From assembly GCA_001247695.2 (NCBI GenBank), contig LGRX02015901.1:9472-46719 (forward strand): a stretch of DNA of 37,248 nt, in the 5' to 3' direction. The notes under the pieces are model-generated. The model was not told where the DNA came from and did not search any database. It saw only the letters and a program-made list of their open reading frames with translations. Of this stretch, positions 20,156-31,801 are shown in pieces. The DNA is from Cymbomonas tetramitiformis (taxonomy: Eukaryota; Chlorophyta; Pyramimonadophyceae; Pyramimonadales; Pyramimonadaceae). Positions within the stretch are counted from its first letter, which is position 1. Each line of letters begins with the position of its first letter. Both the position numbers and the translations under genes were made by a program.

Positions 20156-23100
20156 ATGGCTAAGAAGGAGAGTGAGAAGAGCATTTATGAAAAGGTAACA
20201 CCGGTAGATCAGCAACCCCGCCAGGTGAGCAATCGGGCTACTTGAAGCCAGCCGAGGACTTCTGTACTCTAGGCTTACTGCTCAAGCACCACACATTCTT
20301 GCCCACGGTCGTCATCAGAAAGCCTTTCAGAAGATCCCCAGATGTAAAAGTCTCTAGCATGCATTCCACGCATATTACCGACTTCTCACCTGGGTCCAGA
20401 ACTGGTCTCTATAAAACACGGATTTATCTCGAGCATCATTCTTGCCCGCGGTCAACAAGTATAGCAACATGAAACCTTTTGACTTTCTCCTGTTTTGAGA
20501 TGCTCTCTGTTTGGGTTGTGCAAACCGCCTTATCGCCTGTTTTTAATCCGGACTCTAGGACTTTCAGGCCTCGAAACCAAACCTGCTGGCCTTTCATCCC
20601 GATTTCCTCTGACACCACTATGTCTGACGGTTTTGTTAGCTTTCTCCTGAATCCTCCCTGATCTGCCAAGCAGTTGGAGATAACGAAGCAGCATGGGAAG
20701 ATAAAGTTTTCCGACGTCGATGCGAAGGGAAAGCTAACGAAGCGCAAAGTTTCCGGCAGCGTTGCTGAGAAAGTAGCAGAGAACCAGATAAGGCGGACAT
20801 GGCTTAACCCAGTGCCACTCAGACCGACGACTGACCTCGCAACAGTGCGGCGCTGGACAGACGAGCTCGCGCTATATACCGAAGAGCGCAAGGTGCTGCA
20901 GGATGCCGGGGCGGCGGGTGCGGGTCCAGCGCGCCGCGAACCGCGAGTGAAGCTAAGCCTGGATGACTGCAACCCGACGCTGGTGGTGGGGCATAGCCAG
21001 CTGACTGCGGCCACCTTCAGCACGTCGGGTTTCTGCTATCTGCACAGCGGAGGGCGCGCAAACTACGGGGTTTCCAGCGGACGATGGTACTTCGAGTGTC
21101 GTCTCGGTACACCGCTCCAATCCGAGCTGTCGAATGGGGAAAGGCCTGAGAACAAGCACTTCTGCCGTATTGGATGGTCCTTGGAGAACTCCAGGTGCGT
21201 GCCTTGGAAAAAGACCACAGGTAAGCGCCAACGTGCGAAGTCGAGTGCGAGAAAGAAAGAAAGAAAGAAAGAAAGAGAGAACATGAGCACGAGAGCGATA
21301 AACGACAAAGCGACTGTGTGAGCGCTATAGAGAGCGAGAGAGGGAGAAAGAGCTCACTAGCGCGCGCTCTCGCAAGAGAACTAGCTATTGCGCGGAAAAG
21401 AGAGGGATTGCGCGAGACCGGGTTGAGCCAAGACGGCATGAACGGGAAGGGACGGTTCAGAGGAGGATGGAAAGGACAGGATGTGGTAGAGGGGGTACGG
21501 GAGTGGATACTGGAGAGAGGGTGGAAACGAAAGAGAGGGTGGGTGGAGGGGGGTTGGGGCAGCTCTAGGGGTTAAGGGTGAAGGGTGGTCGGGCGCCGAG
21601 ATCGCTCGCGAGAAGCGCGAGACGGAGGGGAGCGCGTGCGAGAGAGAGAGAGAGATATCTTCGAACAGGGAGAAAGAGAGAGATTTTGTGTGTGTGTGAC
21701 GGGTACGGTGTGGGACCAACTATTGTTGGGCGATGATAGGTCACATCGTGTCATCTTTCCATGCTGCTTTGCATCTGGGTTGGGAATATGTATGAGTTGG
21801 TGGTATCTTGTCACGGCCCCGCCCTGCTCCTGATTTGCTTCCCACATCCACTGGGATGATGGAGGGCTGGCTTTTGTCGGCTGATCTCATGCCGTTCAGT
21901 GTGTGTGACGGGTAGGAAGTTAGACCGTGGCAGAGATCGACAGAGAAAGCAACAGAAAGCAGCAAGCTGCTCGGATTAGCTTGCAGTTTCTATCTCAGCA
22001 GCCACGGCTGGACTCTTTTTGCAAGTGTAATCAGTCGGCAAGCTACTGATCACATGGAGGGTTGGGGCGGCTCGCGGTAGCCTGCAACTCGGGGAGAAGG
22101 CGGATGACGTCAGCTCCTTCGGATTTGCAGCCATGTCGAAGTGCGTATATCACGGCGGGCGTGAAGCGAAAGTTACGTATCGTGGTGAGAGTTGCACTTC
22201 GGGGGACGTGGTCGGGTGCTTCCTGGACCTCGAGGAGGGCGTCGCTTACTTCACCATGAATGGTCTCATGTGTCTCAAAAGACGGGGGTCGGGGGGGAAA
22301 AAGTCCGCGCAAATCCAGCTCAAAGGACATTCGCGGGGCAGGCGCTACTTCCCGCACGTGCTTGTTCGTAACATGAGCTGTGCAGTGAACTTCGGGGCGT
22401 GGCCCCCCTGGTTCAGTCCTTGGGGTTGTCTCCGTAGTTTCGGGACTCTCGAGGGTGCAGCCGCGACGGGGGAGGTTGCGGCACAAGGGGAGGCACCAGC
22501 AGTGACCAAAGCTGGTGCTGATCTGGTAGCTGGAAGGGGCAGTGCTGACGGTGCAGCTACAATTACCGAGGCTGGTGCTGACGAGGCAGCAGACAGCAAC
22601 GACGAGCGGGAGGACCACGAGGATCAGGTTGACGCGGAGGAGGAGGGTGAGGAGGGGGGCCTCCACCCCGCAGTGGCAGGTGAAACTGGCGAGGCGGCGA
22701 CTCCGGCGAGCCCTCCCTCCCCACACGTCGTCCCTCAGGCTGGCGACGGAAGGCCGGAGTTGTTGATGATGGTCGGGCTGCCAGCATCCGGCAAGTCGTG
22801 GTGGGCGGAGGGCTTTGCACGTAGGCGAGCTGCCACGGTGATCGGGATGCATACCCTGGCGGAGCAGCTGCACCGCCGCGATAAGCTGCCCCCCGGGCTT
22901 GCAGAAGGGACTCCATCCGGGTATGAAAAAGAACGCGCAATTTACCGCAATCTTTGCGACTACACAGAACAGCTGCTGATCGTGCTCCTGCGATCCGTCC
23001 TCCCTGCTGCCCGGCGGGGCAAGCTGGTGCTGGACCAAGCCAACGTGCACCTGGCCACCCGAGCACGTAGCTTGGCGCCCTTTGCGGGCGACGTGTGGCG

Positions 23101-25871
23101 GCGTGTGGCAGTAGTGTGCGTGCGCGAGCAGCAGGAGCTGACAGCGCAACTAAAGCAGCGCGACGGAAGCCTGAAGGAGGTGGCCGCGAGTGAGGTGGCC
23201 GCGCTGTGTGAGACGTTCACCCTGCCGACCGCGGAGGAGGGATTCGACGAGGTGGTATTCGCATTGCAGCGCGAGTCCGACGCGCGCGCCACGCTCGAGC
23301 AGATGCAGCGGCGCTTCCCGGAGCAGCCAGGAAAAGCGCAGCCGATCGCCAAGACCATGCCAGCGGCGGCCACGAGCGACGAAGCCGAATTGGCACCGGA
23401 GACGGTTGCAACCAGCGCGACCAATCGCGCATCAGGGAGCGCGGCAAGCGCAGCCGCCACTTCTGCAAGAGAGACCACCGCGAGCGTGACGGACAACGGG
23501 GCACAAGGTCCTACTGGGGACAAGCCGCCCTTGCCTCAAAACGTGTGCTCTTTCTGCGAGGTGGTGGTGCCAGGAGCGGGCTGGCTGTGCCACGTGAAAG
23601 GCAAGAAGCACCGCACGAAGGTGGAGCAGCAGCAGCTGTTGCAGGCGGCTGCAGCAAAGCCAGGGGCAGCAAAGCCGGTGGGGAGCGCAGCAAAGCCAGG
23701 GGCAGCAAAGCCGGTGGGGAGCGCAGCAAAGCCAGGGGCAGCAAATCCGGTGGGGAGCGCAGCAAAGCCAGGGGCAGCAAAGCCGGTGGGGAGCGCAGTG
23801 CGGCGTGCGGAGGTGTCGCCCGTGGCGCCGCCTGAGAAGAGGCTCAAGCTTGGAGCTGGGGCTCCTCACGGGCCCCCGCCTCAGATATTGGGGCCCGCAG
23901 CTGGGGTCACCTCTGGTCCGCCTTCCCTGCAAGTTACGGCGAGGGGCAGTGGCAGCGGTGAAGCTCGTGGCAGGGCGATGCTGGGAGCGCTTGGGATCGA
24001 TCAGGCGCAGGGCATGGGGGCGCGGGGCATGGGGGCAGTCCTAAGCATGCGATGGGCAGCGGGCATGCAGGGGTATAGAACGCAGCAACAAGCATGGCCG
24101 CAGGGGGCTCTGGGCACGCCTAGGGCTGGAATGCAAGGACCGGCGGGAGCGCAAGAGATGATGTCAGGCTTGCAGGCGGCATCAATCGAAGGCATGCCGA
24201 GTTCAACGGAGATGCACGGGTTGGGAGGTATGCAGGGTATGGGAGGCGTGCAGGGGGTAAATGAGATGCAGAGTATGGGAGGCGTAAGTGGTGGGGCAAC
24301 GGAGATGGCGGCTGGGAGGTATGCGTGTGGTATGGGAGGCGTGTGGGGTGTCTGGAGATGCACGGTTGGGAGTATGCAAGGTATGGGGGCGTGGCAGGGG
24401 TAAATGGTAGATGCAGAGTATGGGAGGCGGCAGGGGGCAACGGAGATGCATGGGTTGAGGTAGTGGTGGTATGGGAGGTGGCAGGGGCAACGGAGATGCA
24501 CGGGTTGGGAGGTATGCAAGGTATGGGGGCGGCAGGGGGTAACAGAGGATGAGAGTATGGGAAGCGTGTGGGGGAACGGAGATGCATGGGTTGGAGGTAT
24601 GCAGGGCATGGGAGGCGGGCAGGGGGTAAACAGAGGTGTGGGTATGAGGCGGTGGGGTAAATGTAGGTAGGGTATGGGAGGCGTGCAGGGGTAAATGAGA
24701 TGCACGGGTTGGGAGGTATGCAAGGTATGGGGGCGTGTGGGGTAACAGAGATGCAGAGGCTGGGAAGCGTGTAGGGGGCAACGGAGATGAATGGGTTGGG
24801 AGGTATGCGTATGGGAGGCATGCAAGGGGTAATGGCACGCACGGTACGGGAGGTATCCAGGGTAAGGGAGGGCGTGCAGGGCAACGAGCATGCAAGGTAT
24901 GGAGTATACATGGCATGGGAGGCGGGCAAGGGGTAATGGGGATGCATGGTATGGGAGGCGGGCAGGGGGCAACGGGCATGCAGGGTATGGGAGGCATACA
25001 TGGCATGGGAGGCGTGCAAGGGGTAATGGGGGATGCATGGCGGGAGGCGGGCAGGGGCCACGGGCATGCAGTGGTATGAGGCATGCATGGCATGGGAGGC
25101 GTGCAAGGTAATGGGGATGCATGGTATGGAGGCGGGCAGGTTAACGGGCATGGTATGTGGGAGGCATACAGGGGCAACCGCATGCAGGTGGTATGGGAGG
25201 CGGCAGGGGGAACAGAGATGTACGGGTTGGGAGGCATGTGGGGTTACGGGCGTGCATTGTGTGTGGGAGGCGTGCAGGGGGCAACGCAGATGCGCGGTAT
25301 GGGAGGTATGCAGGGGTTTATGGGCATGCATGGTATGGGAGGCGTGCAAGGGGAAACAGAGATGTACGGTCTGGGAGGCGTGCAAGGGGTAATGGAGATG
25401 CACGGGTTGGGAAGCGCGCAAGGGGCCACCGGGATGCAGAGTATGGGAGGTATACAGGGGGAAACGGAGATGCATGGGTTGGGAGGTATGCAGGCAGCCA
25501 CTGGCATGCAGGGTATGGGAGGCATGCAGGCGGCCACTGGCATGCTGGGTATGGGAGGTATGCAGGCGGCCACTGGCATGCTGGGTATGGGAGGCGTGCA
25601 GGGGAGGGACATGCAGAGCACAATGGGCATGCAGGGGTTGGGAGGGATGCAAGCGGCAGCAGGTATACAGGGGCTGGGAGGCGTGCAGGAGTCTGGAGGC
25701 ACACAGAGGGCAGCAGAGATGTATAAGCCATTTAAGGCAGGAAAGCAGGAGTCTGAAGGCATACAGAGGGCAGCAAAGCAGGAGACTGGAGGCACACAGA
25801 AGGCAGCAAAGATATATGAGGCATTTAAGGCTGGAAGATTGAACAGATTGGGAGCCAGAATGGGAGAATGA
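20156..25871 (+). CDS. hnRNP-U-like protein: SPRY, P-loop kinase-like domain, U1-type zinc finger, Met/Gly repeat tail
   Basis: Exons are 20156-20194 (MAKKESEKSIYEK), 20674-21194 and 22081 onward, in phase; the third stays open to a stop at 24401-24403 (960 residues). The SPRY domain spans exons 2-3 (GGRANYGVSSGRWYFEC, CRIGWSLENS joined to LQLGEKADDVSSFGF, then GDVVGCFLDLEEGVAYFTMN and YFPHVLVRN). An acidic linker leads to a PNK-like ATPase with P-loop VGLPASGKSWWAEGF (about residues 418-430) and LVLDQANV (about 502). This order matches hnRNP U and relatives, nuclear RNA- and chromatin-binding proteins. A U1-type C2H2 finger follows (CSFCEVVVPGAGWLCHVKGK, KHR, about 676-700), then four units of AKPGAAKPVGSA and a Met/Gly/Gln tail. 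The tail frame breaks at 24403, but the same peptide repeat reopens at 25083-25871 and ends in a Lys/Glu-rich segment (YEAFKAGRLNRLGARMGE). The true C-terminus therefore probably lies at 25871, reached by splicing or hidden by indels. Confidence 0.85.
21195..22080 (+). other. hnRNP-U-like intron 2 with purine microsatellites
   Basis: The donor CAG/GTGCGT at 21195 and the acceptor GCGGTAG at 22080 join SPRY residues so that RIGWSLENSS runs into LQLGEKADD, matching the spacing in hnRNP U. A competing donor at 21221 (CACAG/GTAAGC) leaves the wrong phase. The intron has GAAA and GA simple repeats near 21250-21280 and 21630-21690, and a dispersed repeat copy at 21712-21903. Confidence 0.75.
21712..21903 (-). 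repeat. dispersed repeat, copy 1
   Basis: The sequence from GGGACCAACTATTGTTGGGC to CATGCCGTTCAGTGT is, on the opposite strand, nearly identical to 36008-36200. Both copies share CATGCTGCTTTGCATYTGGG, the GGCCCCGCCCTGCTC segment or its close variant, and CACATCCACTGGGATGA. Copy 1 is flanked by GTGTGTGACGGGTA at 21692-21705 and 21901-21914, which may be a target duplication or a low-complexity coincidence. Confidence 0.85.
23652..23800 (+). repeat. in-frame 36-bp coding repeat, four units
   Basis: GCAGCAAAGCCAGGGGCAGC followed by AAAGCCGGTGGGGAGC repeats four times and encodes AAKPGAAKPVGS. The period is a multiple of three, so the reading frame is kept. One unit has AAATCC in place of AAGCC, giving N for K. 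Confidence 0.92.
24000..25700 (+). repeat. Met/Gly-coding minisatellite in the hnRNP-U-like tail
   Basis: Units of about 24-66 bp are built from GGGATGCACGGTATGGGAGG, CGTGCAGGGGGTAAC and GGAGATGCATGGGTTGGGAG. They encode MGGMQG, GATEMHGLGG and similar. From 24400 to 25080 small indels move the coding phase repeatedly; before and after, the same peptide is read cleanly. Many units contain CAAG/GTATGG or CAGG/GTAATG, close to a splice donor. Confidence 0.88.
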
Positions 25872-28800
25872 ACAGAATCCCTGCCACGCACCAGTGAGAT
25901 AGAAATGCTCCATACTTATTGGGTGAAATAATGGGCACGTGTATTGAAATGGATAAGCAACGCTTCCTCATTATGTGCTCGAATCGGCGTCAATTCCGTG
26001 CAACTTTCAGCATTTACTTTACGGATGCAATCTGTCCGTAAGGTTGACTGCTGCTAGTAATGTTGACCGTGTTGACATACGTAATGATACCTATTCCTCC
26101 ACAGTTCTTCTGCACGTGGCTAGGAATAGTATTTATTTTCCATGCCCAGTGTCCAGATTGTTTCTCTCCAGTCTCCTGCTGGTACGCGCCTTATAGAAAT
26201 ATGTGCGCACTATCACAAATCTTAGTAGAAAGTTCACAGCAGAAATTCCTATTGAAATATTCGTAATTCCGCCGAATAGTTCCTATCCAGTTGTTTGTTG
26301 GTACAGATAGAAAATATCGATGGCTGATATTCGATGATATTTGTGCAGATATACATTCCGTAATAGAATCAACCGCGACTTCAATAGAATGTACATTTTA
26401 TTAGTTCAAATTTGCACGAGCCATCGAGCAGATCACACCACAAATTGAATGATGTCGCATAAATGAAACAATGATACATGCAAGGCATCATAGTATATAC
26501 AACTAACTGATTTATGTGTATGTTAGATATATCATTTGAATAAAATATCTAGAAAATTATAAAGTTAGATAAATGTGACTTTAAGTTGGGCCAAAGGAGA
26601 GGTCCGTGGGTGTGAAGTGTGAATGGATGTACTGAACTAAATTCTCTCTCTTTGCATATAGTGTTTTGGTAAAAAATATACATGCATCGTGGCGGTACCG
26701 GACAATTAATATGCAAATTTTATGATGGCAATTTTTTAATTGCAGATACCTAGAACTTGAAAATGACGTCATCCATTATGGCATCGACCTGAACGTTTGC
26801 AGTTTAGTTAGTTTTGAGAAGGGTGCGAGCGCGCGTGATATCCCTGCTGGTCGGTAGATTGTGGCCGATGAAATAAACTGATGATGTTAACAGCGCCACA
26901 AGAACGGTAATGGAATCTTTGATGGGATCATCGACTATCGTTAACCAATGAAAATCGCAGTCGGTATTGATCGATCAATACGACGAGTTGCTTTCTGAAA
27001 ACTGACTGGTTGGACAATGAATAATTTCCGTGTCTTCGTTTTAGTCAAAGATATAGCATAGATAGTGTTTATGCTATCTATATCTGTCTACGTTTGCAAT
27101 ATTCGATACGACGTGTGCAGCCATGGCGTATGAGCTATATATTCTTCCATCAATGCATACAACCCAGTATCATCCGCGTGTGTAAACGAGCCAGCTGCAT
27201 CCAAAGCTCAGCTCAGGACAGCACGGATACAATACACCTACAGTATCGTACACAAAGTCACGACTTGTTTGTAAGAATTGTGGTCAGTGCGACTGTTGCT
27301 AGAATATTGCAAATAGTGCATATACGCACGCGCAGTGAACGGTCCGTTCCTGATAACCACGCACAAGTTCGGCTTTGAGACGTTTATATTTTCCAAGGGT
27401 ACGCGTTATCGAGCCAGCTGCCTACATGCATGTGTTCGTAACGCAGCATGCATTGTCACGCGTGTACGGATAATCACGTGGTGCATGTAGTATGTGTGTT
27501 TCACGCTGTGAATCGCTTCGTGTGTGGCCTTGTTTGCCCCGTCGCGCCGGGACACGCGTCGTGATTATCACGGTCTGATTTGACAATCGGATGCCTCTGT
27601 TGCTTGGCACATATCGCACAATGCGTGGTGGTAAGCCAGAGTGAATACTATAGCATAGATAGTGTAGATATTGGAGCTTCATTTTCTGCGGATCTTGGCG
27701 GCCGCAAGGCTGCCCGCTGTGCTCGGGAATGTCACAGGCGTGATTGCTGTTTCGTTAAAATCACTGTTCTGTCCGTTGTCATCTTAACCTCCTTAGCGTT
27801 ATCCGGTCGCGTCGCATGTTTTCTTTGGTTCAGGATATGTTCATTGTTGCCAAATTTGCGCGCTTGGAGTTTCTACGCGTCTTGGAATCTTGTGTCAAGA
27901 CATCTCTTTTTTGTTACTTCGTGGCATGCACTTCTTCCTCCATATGGCCGCATCCCCGTATTTTGGTATTTTACAGTTTCGTGTGCCCGTCTTCTCTGCG
28001 CCTTTCGGCGATATTGTGTTTTAGAATATGTGTAGAAGCTGCTGCGCCATGTTTTATTATCGGAGAGGCGGCATCAGTGAACAAGGCTACAATAGGATAA
28101 TTGCAGTGTCTTTGTGTCGGGAAAGATAAATCAGTATTTTGACAGGGTGCGACAGAGCTCTTCCACAATAATTACTGTAAGCTAGAACATCCTCATCTGA
28201 GCTGCCATTCATTTCTTGTACTCTAAGGGCGCGCCTCCCGAATATCTGATAATTCTAGTATTTTCAGGTCAGCATCAATAACGCTCTGCCACCTATACAA
28301 ATCCTAATCAGGGGATCAGTGCATTAATTGCCTTACTGGTACTTTGCTAGGGTTATTTGCTGTTTGGCTGTGTATATTTTGCTGTGTGTTCACTTTTTTA
28401 TCCGCAGACGTTAGGGTTTCGGTAGGGTTCGCCCATTTGCTGTATGCCGTCTGCGTGCTTTTTTCGGAACAGGCCCTCAATTTACACGACCTGTGGGAAT
28501 TGTGAGTGTATGCTCAACGAAGAAGAAGGCTAGAACGGATGCCGGTATGGAAGGATTTATATATATATATAAGTTATTAGGGTTTAAAACTATACAACCC
28601 TAAACTCGAAAGATGGAGGGATGGTGACACGGGTCGATTTTATCGATTAGTGAGAGAGCGTGAGTGTAAACCAGAGGCAATCACCAAAATATCCACTGCG
28701 CACCAGCCTGCACTGCACGCGCCTGCTGCAGCAGGCGACCGGTGCAACACTTGATCTGCTATTGTGCATGGTTTGCTGCTTTACAATGCATGCTCTCACA

Positions 28801-31800
28801 TGGCACCACAACAATGAATTAAGAAACCAAGTTAACATATTATTCATGGGCGTGATGAAACGCATGGCGCTATTGACCTGACGAATATGACGACTTTTCT
28901 TTACATCACACCATGCACACCTCACATACCCACGACTTGTAGCCTTTCGTTTTCTTCCGCATTCTACATTGTCCTCGAACTAACTATATCGACTTTATGA
29001 AAATATAAAACCGTTGCGTCTCTGATATCAATAACGAACGACAAAGATAAGACGAACAACTTGTATCGACATAAAAATAAATCAAAAATTTGAAGACGTA
29101 GCCGACGCGAAGGTGAATATTTAACCATTGAAGGTGAATATTTAACCAAACCAAACATGCTTGGTTTGGTTGCAAAACATGGTCAAAGCCAAATCGACGG
29201 GAAATAATTAGCCGTCGGCGAAATCATCATCCCGTCATTTCTTACAGCAGTGTCACGGTGCAATATGCTTTGTTAGGCAGGCATTGTGTTGATTGGAAAT
29301 CAGGGCTTTGCTGATGCATGATACATATTTTCAAATTCACTCCGACTTACTATAGGACGTTGAATTGAAGAAGAACATGCCCTGTAAATCGTCTGGGGGT
29401 TTTGACCCAAAGCCAAAAGCCCACCCCATCCCCACCTTTGTACGGGCCGAAGGCCGAAAGCATCCCCCCTCCCCACCTTAAAGATGTTCCCAAAGCCCCA
29501 TATATGAGCTTTGAAAAAAGCGCTGGCCTTCGCCCAATGCCCACAGCATGCGTGCTATATAATAGGGGCAGTACACGGATGCACCTTCATAGGCTGCCAC
29601 TGGCGCCATTGCAATTACTTGCATCATCATCACACAGAGCTTGCAATATGCCTCCGAATCAGTGATTACTTCATAGGTTAAGTCGCAATGAACCCACTTG
29701 ATAACCGTTCCCATATTTACCCTATCGTTTCACTTTGATCCCGCGCGCTGTCCCATTTTGTCTATGTTGTACTAGGTTGGAGTAGTGAGCATTGTACTAA
29801 AAGGGTCTAGGGCGAATATACAATTCCCTTTTAGGTGATTTCATCAGCCGAACATATAGTAGCATCCTTCTTTGTGGAGCGCAGCATGACTACATAGTTA
29901 CCTCTGGCACAGTGGGTGCAGTATAGCTCGCGCGCTGATGGACACTTACCAGCATGCTGGCGAATAAAACGGATCCAAGTTAGGAATCAGTCATACTACT
30001 TCGGGGGGCTCCAAATCCAGTTTCGATGAGCTTTCGAAACTGTTTTACAGATACGTATAGGTTACGGAAATAGGACCTTCCGAAACCCAGCCACTGGTCC
30101 CGAGCTGTCCATTTCATGTGAAGGATTTCAGTTCACGTCATGAGAAGGATTGCAGTTCACTCTTTTGCATTCCACTTCTTCAAGACTTCCCATGCAACCA
30201 TTCGCATCTCCAACACTTGAGCCCTCATTCACTTGAATTCCTGTTGCGTTAAGGCACACAGTAGAGCAAAGGGGGGCGGAATTTGTGGGTTTCCCTCTTA
30301 CCATATCCGGAGTGAGTAGCAACATGCATAGCCTATTCATACATGTACAAGGACTGCGCGTCTGTGCATGTGTAAACAATAAAGATGGCGCTCATCATCA
30401 CAGAAATATATACATGCTATTTACAATCCTACCGAGGGGTATCCTATCATAAAGCAATAAGGCATATACGCAAGGCTGACGTGCATTATTAGTAGCACCA
30501 CAGTAAATGGTATGCTGAACATTTGATTTCACGATGCCATCATTCTTTGTCATGATCCTGCTGATGGTTTATTCCTCGAATCGTTGATGGCACACCTCTT
30601 CATCGCCCAGCAGAATTCTGTTAGGAAAAAAATAGGCTTAAAAAACACAGTTGAATACTGTTGAAACTCAATGAGCGACCACTGCCCTCGGAACATATCA
30701 AAACGAAGATTGGGTAGGGTTTTCATGCCATGCTCTGGATGCAAGCACACTTATAACAGGCAACTGCAGCTTGTGGCTCAAGGAAGAGCTTAACCCTGTA
30801 AGGTGCTCCCCCTTAAAAGGGAAAATATTCTAAGCAAGGATGTGCCGCATCCAGCAAAGAGAGACATGACCTCTCAACTACTCTGCTGGCGATCAATTGG
30901 AAATGCTGCTTGACCTGGTGCGTAGCAGGGGCTACTGCAGCTGTTTTTGCGGGAAATCTGCGCGAGCAGAACTTTGCGTGATGGTCAAACCTGTAAAGTT
31001 GATCTTCCCATCACGGAGAACGTCCATTCCCTCAAACACTTGATCTCCGTCCATCAACGATTCAGCGATGCCAGAAGCTTGAAGAAGATCCTGCGTTTCA
31101 CCGAGCCGCGCCGCTTAGGGGCCGTGCCGATGCTCCCAAGGGCCTCTCCTGCCGCAGTCGCTGTGAAGAAATGAGCTATGCTGGCTCCAGAACACGGCAC
31201 GGACAACCACTGAGCTACGCTTGATCGATCTGGTACAAACATAGCTCGCATGGTGGTGACCTCATACTCGTCCCCCCATACTCCCACCTTCACACCTTCC
31301 CCCCGACCACTCGCTAGCTCCATCTGCCCTCCAGGCTGCACGCACCTTCCACCTAGAAAGCCGGGGGCTTGCGCTTGACACACCTTCCACACTGGTAGTG
31401 GGACCGAAAGTTGTTTGAGAGCTCTCTCACTGGAAGGAAAGGGAGATGCATGGATATGCCTGTGGGTTCATGTATGCAGCACCGACTGCTAATGAGCTGC
31501 AATGAGAACACCATCAAGAACCCCGTGGCTAAGGCACTGATAACGCGGGTGTCTGTACTGGTTGGCCACTTCAGCCACTCTTCCAAGGCTAACGGGAAGT
31601 TCAAGCAGGTAGTATGCTTGGACACTTGCATACCGTAACCATTTCAGGCCACCAAGTGTTATGGAAGCCCCGAGTGCGACGCCGAGACCATGTCTTTTGA
31701 TCACACTTTCCATATTTCACGTAACAAGTGTCTGTGCTACATATTCTCTTGGTTTCGGCTCAACACCAGTCGATCTACAGACCCCTCAGCCCTCGTCTTA
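25872..31800. other. long region without recognisable genes
   Basis: Open frames here are short, often AT-rich and without motifs. Noted structures: a TA run followed by TTAGGGTTTAAAACTATACAACCCTAAA near 28560-28608 and a short inverted repeat at 29146-29172. The segment 31050-31715 has minus-strand frames of protein-like composition (for example VSLGRVAEVANQYRHPRYQ near 31600-31530, and VGVWGDEYEVTTMRAMFVPD near 31290-31230). These could be 3' exons of the EF-hand gene, but I could not fix their splice sites. Confidence 0.4.
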
Positions 31801-31801
31801 C

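Noticed and set aside
22043..23149. A 368-codon minus-strand frame opposite the SPRY and P-loop region.
   Set aside because: The plus strand encodes clear domains here; the antisense frame has none and reflects high GC content.
24001..25913. Minus-strand frames of 344-597 codons rich in His, Pro and Cys.
   Set aside because: They are the antisense of the Met/Gly coding repeat of the hnRNP-U-like gene; stop codons are rare only because of the repeat.
27050..27090. A near-inverted repeat AGATATAGCATAGATAG ... ATGCTATCTATATCT.
   Set aside because: The arms match only partly when aligned; it is more likely AT-rich low-complexity sequence.
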